The notes beneath the pieces are model-generated. The model did not search any database. It was not told where the DNA came from and saw only the letters and a list, made by a program, of their open reading frames with translations. From positions 1 to 64,000 of the forward strand of contig CAYMPJ010000008.1 of assembly GCA_964392325.1 (NCBI GenBank): DNA of 64,000 nucleotides, read 5' to 3'. The stretch is from CALLPQ01 sp964392325 (lineage in GTDB: Bacteria; Pseudomonadota; Alphaproteobacteria; Caulobacterales; Parvularculaceae). Positions 51,451 through 61,900 of this stretch are shown here, in pieces. The translations under genes were made by a program, and so were the position numbers. Position 1 is the first letter of the stretch. Each line of letters begins with the position of its first letter.

Positions 51451-52644
51451 TCAAGCCTCAGTAGGGAGTTTTACCGTTGCGATAGCTGATGCGGCGATGC
51501 CTTCTTCGCGCCCAGTAAAGCCCAGCTTTTCCGTTGTTGTTGCTTTGACGGATACGTCTTTTGGGGAAATATCCATAATCTTACCGAGGGCATTGCGCAT
51601 GGCTGAACGGTGTGGGCCAATTTTTGGGGCTTCACAAATGAGCGTAATATCACAATGGATAATCTCGCCCCCGCGTTCACGGACAAGCGCGCATGCTTTT
51701 TTCAGAAAAATTTCCGAGGCCGCGCCCTTCCATTGGGGGTCCGATGGCGGGAAGTGATCGCCAATATCGCCTTCGCCAATAGCGCCTAAAATTGCATCGG
51801 CGAGCGCATGCATGCCAACATCGGCATCAGAGTGACCTTTTAGTTTTGCCGAATGAGGAATTGATACGCCGCATAAAATTGCAGCATTGCCCGGTTCAAA
51901 AGCATGGACGTCATAACCCTGGCCGCTGCGATATTCCCACATGGATTGACTTTCCGTTTTATCTTTTCGGTGCAGTAAGATTTCGGCCATGCCGAAATCT
52001 TCCGCTTGCGTGATTTTCATATTATCGGGCGCACCTGCGACGAGTACAACAGGAATATTTGCATCCTCGCAGACACTTGCATCATCGGTCAGGACTTTGC
52101 CTTTCGCGCTGCGGTGGGCCTTTAGAATTTTTTGGTAGACAAACCCTTGTGGGGTTTGCGCGCGCCAAAGCCCTTCCCGGGGGACGGTGCGCGAAATCTG
52201 GCTATTATTATCGCTTGCCTTGATTGTATCAAAAACAGGAAGGGCCGCAATTGCCCCCTCATTATCGCGAAGGGCATCTATCACATTATTGATTGTTTTA
52301 GAATCAATGAAAGGGCGCGCGGCATCATGAATTAAGACGTTTTCCGGATTTTGATCTTCCAGGCTTTCCAGGCCAAGGCGCACACTATCCTGGCGCTCTG
52401 CACCGCCAAAAACAGGTGTCATCAATTTAGGATGATCAATTAATGTTGCAACCGCATCATTGTAAAGGTTTGTGTCATCCTTATGGATGATAACGCGCAC
52501 CTGATCGATTTTCTCATGTTTTAAGAAAGCCCCTATAGTCCGGGCCAATATGGTCTTTCCACGGAGCATGCGATATTGTTTGGGGCCGCCTTCTCCGGCC
52601 CGGCTTCCGCGCCCTGCAGCAACAATAATCGCGGTAACGCCCAT
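51451..52644 (-). CDS. ispDF: Bifunctional IspD/IspF of the MEP isoprenoid pathway
   Basis: 397 residues. N-terminal IspD: AAGRGSRAGEGGPKQYRML (CTP loop), then VLIHDAARPFI, TDDASVCED. C-terminal IspF: RSGQGYDVHAFEPGNA and KLKGHSDADVGMHALADAIL with zinc ligands, and FPPSDPQWKGA. It makes CDP-ME and MEcPP, intermediates for isoprenoids including the undecaprenyl carrier used by the glycan genes. The fused form is common in Alphaproteobacteria. It is 14 bases downstream of rfbC. Confidence 0.96.
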   Translation of the reverse strand: MGVTAIIVAAGRGSRAGEGGPKQYRMLRGKTILARTIGAFLKHEKIDQVRVIIHKDDTNLYNDAVATLIDHPKLMTPVFGGAERQDSVRLGLESLEDQNPENVLIHDAARPFIDSKTINNVIDALRDNEGAIAALPVFDTIKASDNNSQISRTVPREGLWRAQTPQGFVYQKILKAHRSAKGKVLTDDASVCEDANIPVVLVAGAPDNMKITQAEDFGMAEILLHRKDKTESQSMWEYRSGQGYDVHAFEPGNAAILCGVSIPHSAKLKGHSDADVGMHALADAILGAIGEGDIGDHFPPSDPQWKGAASEIFLKKACALVRERGGEIIHCDITLICEAPKIGPHRSAMRNALGKIMDISPKDVSVKATTTEKLGFTGREEGIAASAIATVKLPTEA

Positions 52645-52658
52645 AAAGTAAAATTCTC

Positions 52659-53213
52659 TTAAAACGGATTTTTAAAATCAGAAAATGCAATTGCATTGGC
52701 GTCTTTTTCAGACACGCTTGCCTTGTCGGGGCCAACAGGCCAGTCAATACCCAATTCAGGCGATGCCCAGAAAACGCCGCCATCACTAGCGCCATCATAG
52801 AAATTTGTGACCTTGTAGGCAACGAGGCAATTTTCTTCCAACGTCATAAAGGCATGGAGAAAACCAATAGGGCATAGGAGTTGCTTGCCATTGTCGGCGG
52901 AAAGTTCGGCGCTGACATGTTTGCCATAAGTGGGTGAGCCGTTGCGGACATCAACCACGACATCAAGTATACTTCCCTTGAGAACGCGCACCAATTTGTC
53001 TTGTGCAAAGGGCGGAGCCTGATAGTGTAGTCCGCGCACTGTATATTTCGGACCAGAAAAGCTCTGATTATCTTGGACGAATGTCAATCCGGGAATTGCA
53101 GCGTCAAAGGTCTTTTTGTTATAGGTTTCGCTAAAATAGCCGCGATCATCTTTAAAAACGCGCGGCGTTAAAATTTTGACGTCAGGAATATCAAGGCTTT
53201 CAACCTGCATCAT
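52659..53213 (-). CDS. rfbC: dTDP-4-dehydrorhamnose 3,5-epimerase
   Basis: 184 residues, cupin fold. TPRVFKDDRGYFSETYN, VRGLHYQAPPFAQDKLVRVL with catalytic His, and LLCPIGFLHAFMTLEENCLV are diagnostic. Makes dTDP-4-keto-L-rhamnose. The gene is the last of the rfbBDAC run and 6 bases from rfbA. Confidence 0.96.
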   Translation of the reverse strand: MMQVESLDIPDVKILTPRVFKDDRGYFSETYNKKTFDAAIPGLTFVQDNQSFSGPKYTVRGLHYQAPPFAQDKLVRVLKGSILDVVVDVRNGSPTYGKHVSAELSADNGKQLLCPIGFLHAFMTLEENCLVAYKVTNFYDGASDGGVFWASPELGIDWPVGPDKASVSEKDANAIAFSDFKNPF

Positions 53214-53219
53214 TGGCTC

Positions 53220-54086
53220 CTATTCATCAGCAACTTGATTGAGATAGCGACCATAGCCGCTTTTAATTAATGGCTCTGCCAGTTTACGTAGCTGCTCGCT
53301 ATCAATAAAGCCCATACGGTAGGCAACTTCTTCTACACAACCAATCTTCAAACCCTGGCGTTCTTCCATCATATGAACAAAATTCCCCGCCTGCAATAAT
53401 GAGTCGTAAGTCCCGGTATCTAACCATGCAAAGCCGCGCCCTAAAAGTTTAACCGACATGTTGCCATCATTAAGATACATTTCGTTCAAAGTGGTAATTT
53501 CCAATTCGCCGCGCGCGGAGGGTTTAACATTTTTAGCCCGCTCGCACGCGGTTTCATCGTAGAAATATAATCCGGTAACCGCATAGTTGGACTTTGGATT
53601 TTCCGGTTTTTCTTCAATGGATATGGCTTTGCCATTCCCATCGAACTCAACAACGCCGTAGCGCTCCGGGTCATGAACGTGGCTACCAAATACAACAGCG
53701 CCTTTCTCAAGTTTGGCTGCGTCATGCAACATATCCCACAGGCCGTGCCCGTAGAAAATATTATCTCCCAAAATCAATGCACATTTATCGCCTGCAATAT
53801 GTTCTTCCCCGATAATCAAGGCCTGCGCCAGGCCTTCTGGTTTGGGTTGAATGGCATAGGAAATATTAATTCCCCAATCGCGGCCATCACCGAGCAGACC
53901 GCTAAAGATTTTAGAATCCTCCGGGGTTGTAATGATCAAAACGTCTTTAATCCCTGCAAGCATTAAAACCGAAAGAGGATAATAGATCATTGGTTTGTCA
54001 TAGACAGGAAGCAATTGCTTGCAGGTCGATTTGGTGATCGGGTAAAGGCGCGTTCCTGAACCGCCCGCTAGAATAATGCCTTTCAT
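53220..54086 (-). CDS. rfbA: Glucose-1-phosphate thymidylyltransferase
   Basis: 288 residues, normal. LAGGSGTRLYPITKSTCKQL, a classic RmlA start, PMIYYPLSVLMLAGIKDVLI, LGDNIFYGHGLWDML and the C-terminal FAWLDTGTYDSLLQAGNFV. Forms dTDP-glucose. Lies 21 bases after rfbD. Confidence 0.97.
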   Translation of the reverse strand: MKGIILAGGSGTRLYPITKSTCKQLLPVYDKPMIYYPLSVLMLAGIKDVLIITTPEDSKIFSGLLGDGRDWGINISYAIQPKPEGLAQALIIGEEHIAGDKCALILGDNIFYGHGLWDMLHDAAKLEKGAVVFGSHVHDPERYGVVEFDGNGKAISIEEKPENPKSNYAVTGLYFYDETACERAKNVKPSARGELEITTLNEMYLNDGNMSVKLLGRGFAWLDTGTYDSLLQAGNFVHMMEERQGLKIGCVEEVAYRMGFIDSEQLRKLAEPLIKSGYGRYLNQVADE

Positions 54087-54107
54087 GGCAAGGAACTCCT
54101 GATGTTT

Positions 54108-54980
54108 TTAAGATTTGTTAAGCGTTGCGATCACATCGCGCAATGCTGCGCGCCATGACGGGGATGGAATTTGAAATATTTGTAAAATATGGCTGCAATC
54201 GAGCACCGACCATGCGGGACGTTTGGCGGGGGTGGGATATTGCTCAGTTGGAATATCAATAACTTTTGTAGCAAAGCCGGCTTCATCAAATATGGCTCTT
54301 GCAAAACCTGCCCAGTTGGTTTTTTCGTCGCCGGCAAAATGATAAATGCCGGATTTTTCTGGCGATTCAATCAATTGGCTTGCGATCGTTAGCATCGCTT
54401 CGGCAATTGCATGCGCTGGTGTTGGCATCCCAAACTGATCAGCAATAATGGTCAGTTCTTCGCGTTCTGCTCCCAAACGTAGCATGGTTTTTACAAAATT
54501 ATTTCCGTCGGCGGAGAAAACCCAAGCGGTACGAATAATAGCAAATGAGCACCCGCTTTGTATGATGGCCTGCTCGCCTTCAAGTTTTGTCTCTCCGTAA
54601 ACGCTAACCGGGCCCGTTGGCGCATCTTCGCGGTATGGTGTCGTTGCTGATCCATCGAATACAAAATCTGTGGACACATGAATTAAAGGAATAGAGGCTT
54701 TGGCACAGGCCTTTGCCATCAGGTTTGGGGCATGGGCATTGATGGCGCGGGCTTTTTCGGGCTCGCTTTGTGCTTTATCGACGGCGGTATAGGCGGCAGC
54801 ATTCAAGATCGCACGAGCGCCATGGGTTTTGATAAGGTCTGCTATTATATGTGTGTCAGAAAGCGTAGCGAGGTCTAAATCCTCACTCCCGATCACCTTT
54901 ATGGGGATGCCTTTTTGTTCGGCGCTTCGCTGAAGGGCAAGGGAGACCTGACCAGATTTCCCAAAAACAAGCGTGGTCAT
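54108..54980 (-). CDS. rfbD: dTDP-4-dehydrorhamnose reductase
   Basis: 290 residues, SDR. VFGKSGQVSLALQRSAEQ (nucleotide loop), YTAVDKAQSEPEKARAINAH, HVSTDFVFDGS and YGETKLEGEQAI (YxxxK). It gives dTDP-L-rhamnose. The last step of the pathway is thus encoded here together with all other steps. Confidence 0.96.
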   Translation of the reverse strand: MTTLVFGKSGQVSLALQRSAEQKGIPIKVIGSEDLDLATLSDTHIIADLIKTHGARAILNAAAYTAVDKAQSEPEKARAINAHAPNLMAKACAKASIPLIHVSTDFVFDGSATTPYREDAPTGPVSVYGETKLEGEQAIIQSGCSFAIIRTAWVFSADGNNFVKTMLRLGAEREELTIIADQFGMPTPAHAIAEAMLTIASQLIESPEKSGIYHFAGDEKTNWAGFARAIFDEAGFATKVIDIPTEQYPTPAKRPAWSVLDCSHILQIFQIPSPSWRAALRDVIATLNKS

Positions 54981-55049
54981 ATTGAACCTCTAGAGAAGTA
55001 TATGGGGCAATATTTGCAAAACTCTTTGGCCGGGTAATCGTCACTCATA

Positions 55050-56102
55050 TTAAGACTTTGTCTTTAAGCCCAAGCGCTCATTGGTGTGACCACGCTCCAG
55101 AATAGCTTTCCACCACCAACTGTTATCAAGGTACCACCGGACGGTTTTCTCCATACCTTCCTCCACGGTAACGGAGGGACGCCATCCCAATTCTTTTTCA
55201 ATTTTAGATGCATCAATCGCATAACGCATGTCATGGCCCGGCCTGTCGGTGACAAATTTGATAAGATCACGGTGTCCGTGGCTTTTCGGACTTAATGTAT
55301 CCATCAAATCACAAATAGTGTGCACCAAATCAATATTGCGGCGTTCATTGTGCCCGCCCACATTATAAGTTTCGCCGAGCCTGCCTTTTTCAATAATTGT
55401 TAAAAGCGCATCCGCATGGTCTTCGACATAGAGCCAGTCGCGTACATTGGCACCGGTGCCATATACGGGTATGTCACGCCCTTCAAGGGCGGCAAGGACA
55501 ACAACAGGGATCAGTTTTTCAGGAAATTGATAGGGGCCATAATTATTGGAGCAATTGCTGGTGAGAACCGGCAAGCCAAAAGTTTCCCCCCAGGCCCGAA
55601 CCAGAAAATCAGATGAGGCCTTAGAAGCGGAATAGGGGGAGTTTGGCGCATAAGCGGTCGTTTCGGTGAACAGCCCCTCTTCGCCTAAAGTCCCATAAAC
55701 TTCATCTGTCGAGACATGGAGGAAGCGAAAGCGGGATTTGGGGTCACCAGAAAGACTTTCATAATAGCGCCGGGCCTCGGTCAGGAGCTGGAATGTCCCC
55801 ATAATATTGGTTTCGATAAATGCGCCTGGCCCCTCAATCGAGCGGTCAACATGGGACTCGGCTGCAAGATGGATCACGCCGTCCGGCTTGGTCTCTTCAA
55901 AGAGGGCGCGCAGAGCTGCCCCATCACAAATATCGATTTGAGAAAACCGATAGCCTGGGCGATCATCCCACCCTTTTAAATTGTCCAGATTAGCCGCATA
56001 GGTCAATACATCGATATTTACGATTTCATGGCCAGCGTCTAGGGCTTGGCGCACAACGGCAGATCCGATAAAGCCGGCGCCCCCAGTAACCAGATATTTC
56101 AT
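55050..56102 (-). CDS. rfbB: dTDP-glucose 4,6-dehydratase
   Basis: 350 residues from ATG 56102 (AGGGA ten bases upstream); the frame continues to 56141 without a better site. MKYLVTGGAGFIGSAVVRQA, HLAAESHVDRSIEGPGAFIE, LHVSTDEVYGTLGEEGLF and YSASKASSDFLVRAW (YxxxK). Makes dTDP-4-keto-6-deoxyglucose. First gene of the rhamnose set; a 234-base gap before it contains no gene. Confidence 0.96.
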   Translation of the reverse strand: MKYLVTGGAGFIGSAVVRQALDAGHEIVNIDVLTYAANLDNLKGWDDRPGYRFSQIDICDGAALRALFEETKPDGVIHLAAESHVDRSIEGPGAFIETNIMGTFQLLTEARRYYESLSGDPKSRFRFLHVSTDEVYGTLGEEGLFTETTAYAPNSPYSASKASSDFLVRAWGETFGLPVLTSNCSNNYGPYQFPEKLIPVVVLAALEGRDIPVYGTGANVRDWLYVEDHADALLTIIEKGRLGETYNVGGHNERRNIDLVHTICDLMDTLSPKSHGHRDLIKFVTDRPGHDMRYAIDASKIEKELGWRPSVTVEEGMEKTVRWYLDNSWWWKAILERGHTNERLGLKTKS

Positions 56103-56336
56103 GCAGTTTAATTCCCTACTGTCCAACAGGCAAATTCGCAATTAGCGTGGATGAGCGATTGGCTCAATAATCCACAATTTGCGCTCTTTTCGCATATGCG
56201 AGCGCCTTCGGCTAGAGCGCAGGGCTAAAAAAATCAGTAGAATGAAAAGACACCACATAAGAGGGGTAAGGCAATCAAACTCAGATTTGTCGCATCCAAT
56301 ATAGCTAAGTTTAGTGATGGCCGTTACGGGGCAGAT

Positions 56337-57113
56337 TTATTTTCCGGCTTGTTCGGCTTTTTGAAGTGCTCGCAGTTTTTCCTGTTCGCTCGCATATGCC
56401 CCCCAAACGTCCTCGACTGAGCCGTCCATTCGAATTTTGCCCTCGTCAATCCAGATAACACGGTCGCAATTGCTGGTTAGTAAGGGTTTGGTATGGGTAG
56501 CCAACACAAGAATGCCGGCCTTTTGGACGAATTTATTCATGCGCTCGCTGGCCTTCTGGCGAAAGGCAATATCCCCCGCGCTAAGCCATTCATCAAGGAT
56601 TAGAATTTCCGGATCAAACGCAGTGGCGATTGCAAAATTAAGGCGCATCCGCATACCGGCAGAATAAGTCTCGACCGGAAAATCGACGAATTCTCCAAGC
56701 TCGGCAAACTCGATAATGTCTTCTCTTTTTTCATCGATGGATTTTAAGCTCTGGCCATAGGCAAGGCCGCGCAGGGTAATGTTACGTTGGGCACTGGCAC
56801 CGGGTTGGATGCCTAAATTGATATTGATCAGATTGCTGGCTGTTCCCTCCACATGGACCCGCCCATAATCGGGAACTAGAATTTGCGATATTAATTGCAA
56901 AAGGGTGGTTTTCCCGGATCCATTTTTACCGATGATACCAAGCCTCGCCCCGCTTTTAAGATCGAAGGAAATATCTGTGAGGGCGTTAAACGCGATGACT
57001 TTGCCCGAAGCAGAGGTAACAATACGCTCATCTTTTTGTTCAAAGTTCCGGATTTGAGCCGCGGAACGAATTGGATATGACAGACCCGCATTTTCAACTG
57101 TTAAACGAACCAT
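56337..57113 (-). CDS. Polysaccharide ABC exporter ATPase (Wzt/KpsT type, short form)
   Basis: 258 residues. Walker A GIIGKNGSGKTTLLQLIS, signature YSAGMRMRLNFAIATAF (family YSxGM instead of LSGGQ), Walker B EILILDEWLSAGD. The C-terminal carbohydrate-binding domain found in long Wzt proteins is absent, so polymer-end recognition by this protein is unlikely. It pairs with the permease 20 bases upstream to export a glycan whose synthesis finishes in the cytoplasm. Confidence 0.93.
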   Translation of the reverse strand: MVRLTVENAGLSYPIRSAAQIRNFEQKDERIVTSASGKVIAFNALTDISFDLKSGARLGIIGKNGSGKTTLLQLISQILVPDYGRVHVEGTASNLININLGIQPGASAQRNITLRGLAYGQSLKSIDEKREDIIEFAELGEFVDFPVETYSAGMRMRLNFAIATAFDPEILILDEWLSAGDIAFRQKASERMNKFVQKAGILVLATHTKPLLTSNCDRVIWIDEGKIRMDGSVEDVWGAYASEQEKLRALQKAEQAGK

Positions 57114-57133
57114 CTATCGATGTCCTTTTTTCT

Positions 57134-57955
57134 CTACAGCCAAAACGGCAATCGCCTAAGCATAAATACGCTTGCGATAATGGCAACAATCCAACCAAGT
57201 AAGGTAAATCCTAAAACAATCAACCAGCTATGATCCAACATAGGGGTTCCAAGAAGGGGCGCGCGAAAAATTTCAACATAATGCGTTAACGGATTGACGA
57301 GTGCAGCAGTCCGGGTAAGGCCGGATCTTTCTTCTATTTGCCAAATAATTGGCGTTGCAAAAAAAGCGATGCGTGTAATCGTTGCAGTCAGGTGAATAAC
57401 ATCATTGAAGCGGCTCGCAAGTAATCCAAAGATCAATTGAATAGACACAGCGTTCGCAAGATAAATCAGGAATGCAGGAAAGATCATAAGAGCGCCAAGC
57501 GTTGGTCTCCAGCCCAGAACAATGATAACGACTAAGGCAAGGGCGAATTGGATGATGAAAGTAAAAATAGAGCGCGCTATACTTTTATAGATATAGATGG
57601 AATAGGGAATTGGCGAGCTTTTAATCCATGTGGTTGCAGTTCTAAAAACATCGCAGCCATCATTAATGTTTCCAATGATAAAATTGAAAGCTGCAAAACC
57701 CACGGCAACATGAAAAGGATAATTATCACTTTGATCGGTGCCGAGCCCTCTAAAGAACAAAACAATCACACATATAAAAAACAGATAGGAAAGCCCGATC
57801 CATGCAATTCCGAGTACGGAACGGCGATACCGGTTTTGTATTTCATCCCAGGCAAAATGACGCCAGACATGGCCCATTAAAAAACCATGATAAAGATCAG
57901 ACAAAACGCCGGAAACTCCCTTGCGTTCGCTGGCAGAAAATGTGGATTTTACCAT
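57134..57955 (-). CDS. Polysaccharide ABC exporter permease (Wzm-like)
   Basis: 273 residues, six membrane helices. HFAWDEIQNRYRRSVLGIAW and the ABC-2 core ending RAPLLGTPMLDHSWLIVLG are typical for O-antigen/capsule ABC exporters. Overlaps the preceding GT2 gene by seven bases (57949-57955). Confidence 0.9.
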   Translation of the reverse strand: MVKSTFSASERKGVSGVLSDLYHGFLMGHVWRHFAWDEIQNRYRRSVLGIAWIGLSYLFFICVIVLFFRGLGTDQSDNYPFHVAVGFAAFNFIIGNINDGCDVFRTATTWIKSSPIPYSIYIYKSIARSIFTFIIQFALALVVIIVLGWRPTLGALMIFPAFLIYLANAVSIQLIFGLLASRFNDVIHLTATITRIAFFATPIIWQIEERSGLTRTAALVNPLTHYVEIFRAPLLGTPMLDHSWLIVLGFTLLGWIVAIIASVFMLRRLPFWL

Positions 57956-58941
57956 GCTCGCCCAAGTCTCGCGGGTTCAGTATTGTTGTGATCTTCATGT
58001 AATTCGTGCTCCGGCTCTGGGGATTTAAGCCAATCATGTTCCGGCCAGAAGTCAGCAACACGCTCACGAATGGTTTTCAGCGATGGCTGATTTTCCATTT
58101 GCTTAATCACATTCTCGATTCGCCGCACGCTATGTTTGCGGGCAAGGGCATCATGACCCGCGCGGGTAAATTCTTGCTGTTGCTCGGGTTTATAGCTTTT
58201 TGATTTTGCGTGATAGACAAAACTATTAAGCGCGACACCGAGTGCAAAGCCTGCATCATCGGCCCGGAATGAATAATCGTTTTCCTCTCCGTATCCGGTT
58301 GGAAAATTTTCCTCGTCAAGATAACCGATTTTATCAATCACTTTGCGATGGATCGTATAGCAAAAGCCATGAATAACGGGAACATATGGCACGATCAGCC
58401 CGGAGGCGAGATGGCTGATTGCGTCTGCAAAGCGCTCGACACTCATACCATCAGGTAGATGATTGATTGCGGTCTGTCCTGCAGCGCTTTTTACATGGGG
58501 TATGGATTGCGTGCTTGCCGCATTGGAAAGCGGACCAACAATTCCAATATTGGGGTCTCGTTCAAACAGGGAGCGAATTTTTTGTGCCCAGGAAGGGGTC
58601 ACAATCGTATCGCTATTTAGCAAAGTGTTCAGGGTTGCTGTAGAAAATTTTAAACCGATATTTGCTGCGCGCGTATAAAAATGTTGTTCATCGAGACGAA
58701 TGAGTGTGGCGTAGTCATGATCTTTAGCAAACTCACTTACATAATCAGCTGTTTTGTCATCAGAGTAATCATCAACCAGAATCAAATTGCCCAACCCTTC
58801 CGCTTCCCAAGTATGTGCGAGTGAGTGAAGACATTGGGTGACATCAGAATATCCATTATGAATACAAACAATTACATTATGTGTGATCAAAGATGTGTGC
58901 TGATCTGTCAGTGAGGCTTGGTTTTGGATCGACGTATTCAT
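57949..58941 (-). CDS. GT2 family glycosyltransferase
   Basis: 330 residues. VIVCIHNGYSDVTQCLHSL, NLILVDDYSDDKTADYV and TLLNSDTIVTPSWAQKI (the acidic/aspartate motif LNSD) put it in the GT-A GT2 family close to rhamnosyltransferase-like enzymes. Probably adds a sugar, possibly rhamnose, to the ABC-exported polymer. Overlaps the upstream RgpF-type gene by four bases. Confidence 0.85.
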   Translation of the reverse strand: MNTSIQNQASLTDQHTSLITHNVIVCIHNGYSDVTQCLHSLAHTWEAEGLGNLILVDDYSDDKTADYVSEFAKDHDYATLIRLDEQHFYTRAANIGLKFSTATLNTLLNSDTIVTPSWAQKIRSLFERDPNIGIVGPLSNAASTQSIPHVKSAAGQTAINHLPDGMSVERFADAISHLASGLIVPYVPVIHGFCYTIHRKVIDKIGYLDEENFPTGYGEENDYSFRADDAGFALGVALNSFVYHAKSKSYKPEQQQEFTRAGHDALARKHSVRRIENVIKQMENQPSLKTIRERVADFWPEHDWLKSPEPEHELHEDHNNTEPARLGRAW

Positions 58942-61900
58942 AAAATCGCACCCCCCTCTTTGCTCTTGTTGGTATTCATGACTTGCGTGAGTTTGGTCAG
59001 AAACTCTTCGCGATTTGTCATTTCATGTTGAAGAAGGAAGAAGTCTTCATGACTGCGAACGGAGATGTTCTCTTCAAATAGCGGGGTCCATTTTAAACCG
59101 CTTTTCAAGAGAGCGTAGTTTATACTCAACTGATCCCGGTGAGAGTAATTATTTAGCTCTGACCACCATAAAGACATGAAGGTGCGCGTAACCTCTAGTT
59201 GTGGGCGGCAAATGAAGAGATTTGTTTCGATTAACTCTTCCTCCATTACCCCTTCGATTTTGCCATACCGGGCAATCTGTTCTTGGATAAGATATTTATT
59301 ATCAAGGTCAAATTTCAAAAGCTCCATCCCCTCTTCCATAAAATTAAATCTTAAGGGGTGGGGGATGAATGTCGCCTCATGGGCTGTGCCTTCTAATTTG
59401 TTTACGAACGGATATAGCGATGCGATCGGCAATATGTTGGCATCCATCCAAATCGCATAATCAAATTCCGGGAACCAGAAGTGTGGATGGGTTTTGATAT
59501 ATCTTGCCGTGCGAACGGGTGTCGAGCCGTGATATGGTGTCTCAATAACTGTAGCCCAGTCTGGATCAAATTTCTCGGGTGTGTCTGTGAATAAAAAATA
59601 ATCAATATTTGGATCTAGAACGAGGGGGCGCATATAGTTTTCATACCCGCCGGTTATGGCGGAATAGACTGCTATTTTTCGTTTTTCAATAACCTCGTAA
59701 CGAGGGCGATCGTAAGCGCTTATGAAGAAAGATTCAGGTAACAATAATTCCTGATTTAAATCATCAACCCGTTCAATATGAATGTAACGGGTGAGATCAA
59801 AGGGGACGTCAACTGCTATGCACCTGAGCTTGAAATCTGTATAGGCTGGGAGTGCACCTAAAATACGCTCCAGAGCATGGGCGATTGTACCATCGACTTG
59901 ACCGTCTTCCTCATCAAAATCATCGAGCTGTAAGTCTAGCTCAAATAAAGGCTCCAGCATTTTTGTTCGAGCCCAGAAAAATGATCCGGCTGGATAATCA
60001 GGACAGGTTTCTTCAGGAATATTCCCAAACAATGCCATATATAGGCGTTCATAGTTGTCATAGTTCAGACCATAATTTGGTTGATTGCGCAGTACATAAA
60101 AATATGCCGGCGCTATAAGCCCCGCATCGCGGTTATCAGCAAATATTCCTAAAATTTGATTCACAATAGTTTTTGTACCAAACATGGTATGGGTCAGATA
60201 GTGACGCCAGGATTGCTGGAATTTATTATAACCGGATTTCTTTGTATGCAGATGGCAAAATATATCGTGGGCTTCTATTTCTTCTCGAAAATAAATTAAC
60301 CAGGGAGATACATCGCGTCCCCGATTCGGACAGTTTTTGACGATGACGGAGGATGCATGGGTGATATGGTCGATGAAGTATTGTTGCCATTCTTCTTCGC
60401 TTTCATGCTCTTGTATCGAAACTAGAAGCGTATACGGAGTGGTCATATAATTTAGGGTGTCACAAAACTCTTCGGCCATGTCGCTATGGAAGAGGTGAAG
60501 ATGAACGCAAATAGTTTCCTCAAGATTGGAAGGTAGCTCAATATCACTATCGTATTTTAATATATCAGTAATGGGGCCATATTCTGGTTTGCTGAAGCGA
60601 AACTCGGTAACTTCATCTGATCGGATTTCAAACGCAATTTTTCTACCCTCAAAACGTCCATGCTCAATATAATGATAAAGAAGATTGATATCAGCGCTGC
60701 GTAAATCATGATTTACTGTACGATAGTCTATAGTGTTAAATCGTGTGCTTGGGTTGTGTCCAATGCCTGCGCCATAAAGAATATAGTGCTCCACCGGGTC
60801 CATCGCAATATTTTCCGGGGCGAGATAGGTTTCGATGTACCATTCTCTATCGAATAGATCTGACTCTGAGATCACTTTGTATTGGCGTGGATCAACACGG
60901 GAGCTATCATTCTTGTTTTCCAGAATGTTCATTTCCACGCCGTTTTGATCGGCGTCTATCGCTTTTTTCCATAGCTCATTAGGGGCATTACCCTTCACGG
61001 CGCCAATATGCAGAAAGTGCTCCAGAGCGCTCGCGCCTAATGTGTCATAGTTTTCATGATACCAGCTTGCATTGAAATTCGGACCGGGGTTTTTTCTTTC
61101 GTCTGCACCCACCTCAGCATAATGACCAAGCGGCGTAATTTTGGAATGTAAAATATCTACGTCTTCAGCAAAATACCATGCGGTTTCCAGCCACGGGTTT
61201 GGGTTACAAAATGCGCTAACGGAGATGCTATTAATCATTTCCTTACGGATGACTTCACAAGCTTCTTTATATTGAAGGAGCGGGTTTTTTCCTTCATTTT
61301 CGCTGTCACCCATATAAGTTTCGCGATACCATTTGGTCAGGAAGAACGGATTAGGATTTGCGTTATTCTCGTGGCCTTTAGTCATAAAGTGTTGCAAAGG
61401 ATTTAATCCCCCGGCATTACCTTCGAGATAGCGTTCCGCATACCACCAAGTATGAAACAAGGGGGAGGGGTCAAAGCCATCGGCCGCCCCACTTGTCAGA
61501 TAATGTGTGAGTTGTGTCTGTCCTTGCTCTATGATTTCCGGCGCTTTTTCTCGATACCATTCATGATCAAGAATTGGATTTGGGCTAGCATTACTCATTG
61601 GCCCACAGAGGATATAATGGATAAGGGAGTTAAAGCCCTCTGCTTCGTGGTTATCTACCTGTTCGAGGTAGTAGTTTGTCATAAACAATGGGTGGGGCGT
61701 ATCGCCCGCCTTATCGCCATGTTTGATATAATGATTGAGTAAATCAAAACCGGTGGCGGACACGTCAGGGTGATTGCTGGCGTACCATTTTATATCGAAG
61801 ATCGGGTGAGGATTACGCCCCTCATCAGCTGGAGCGCTTAAAAAATGTAAGTAGGGATTGAGGTCTGATTCTGCTATATCAGGGTTTCGGCTAAGGTAGA

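Noticed and set aside
56142..56336. A minus-strand frame stays open right after the ABC ATPase stop and could encode a 38-residue peptide from the ATG at 56258 with a membrane-like stretch
   Set aside because: No ribosome-binding site, no recognisable homology, and an open stretch of this length is expected by chance fairly often.
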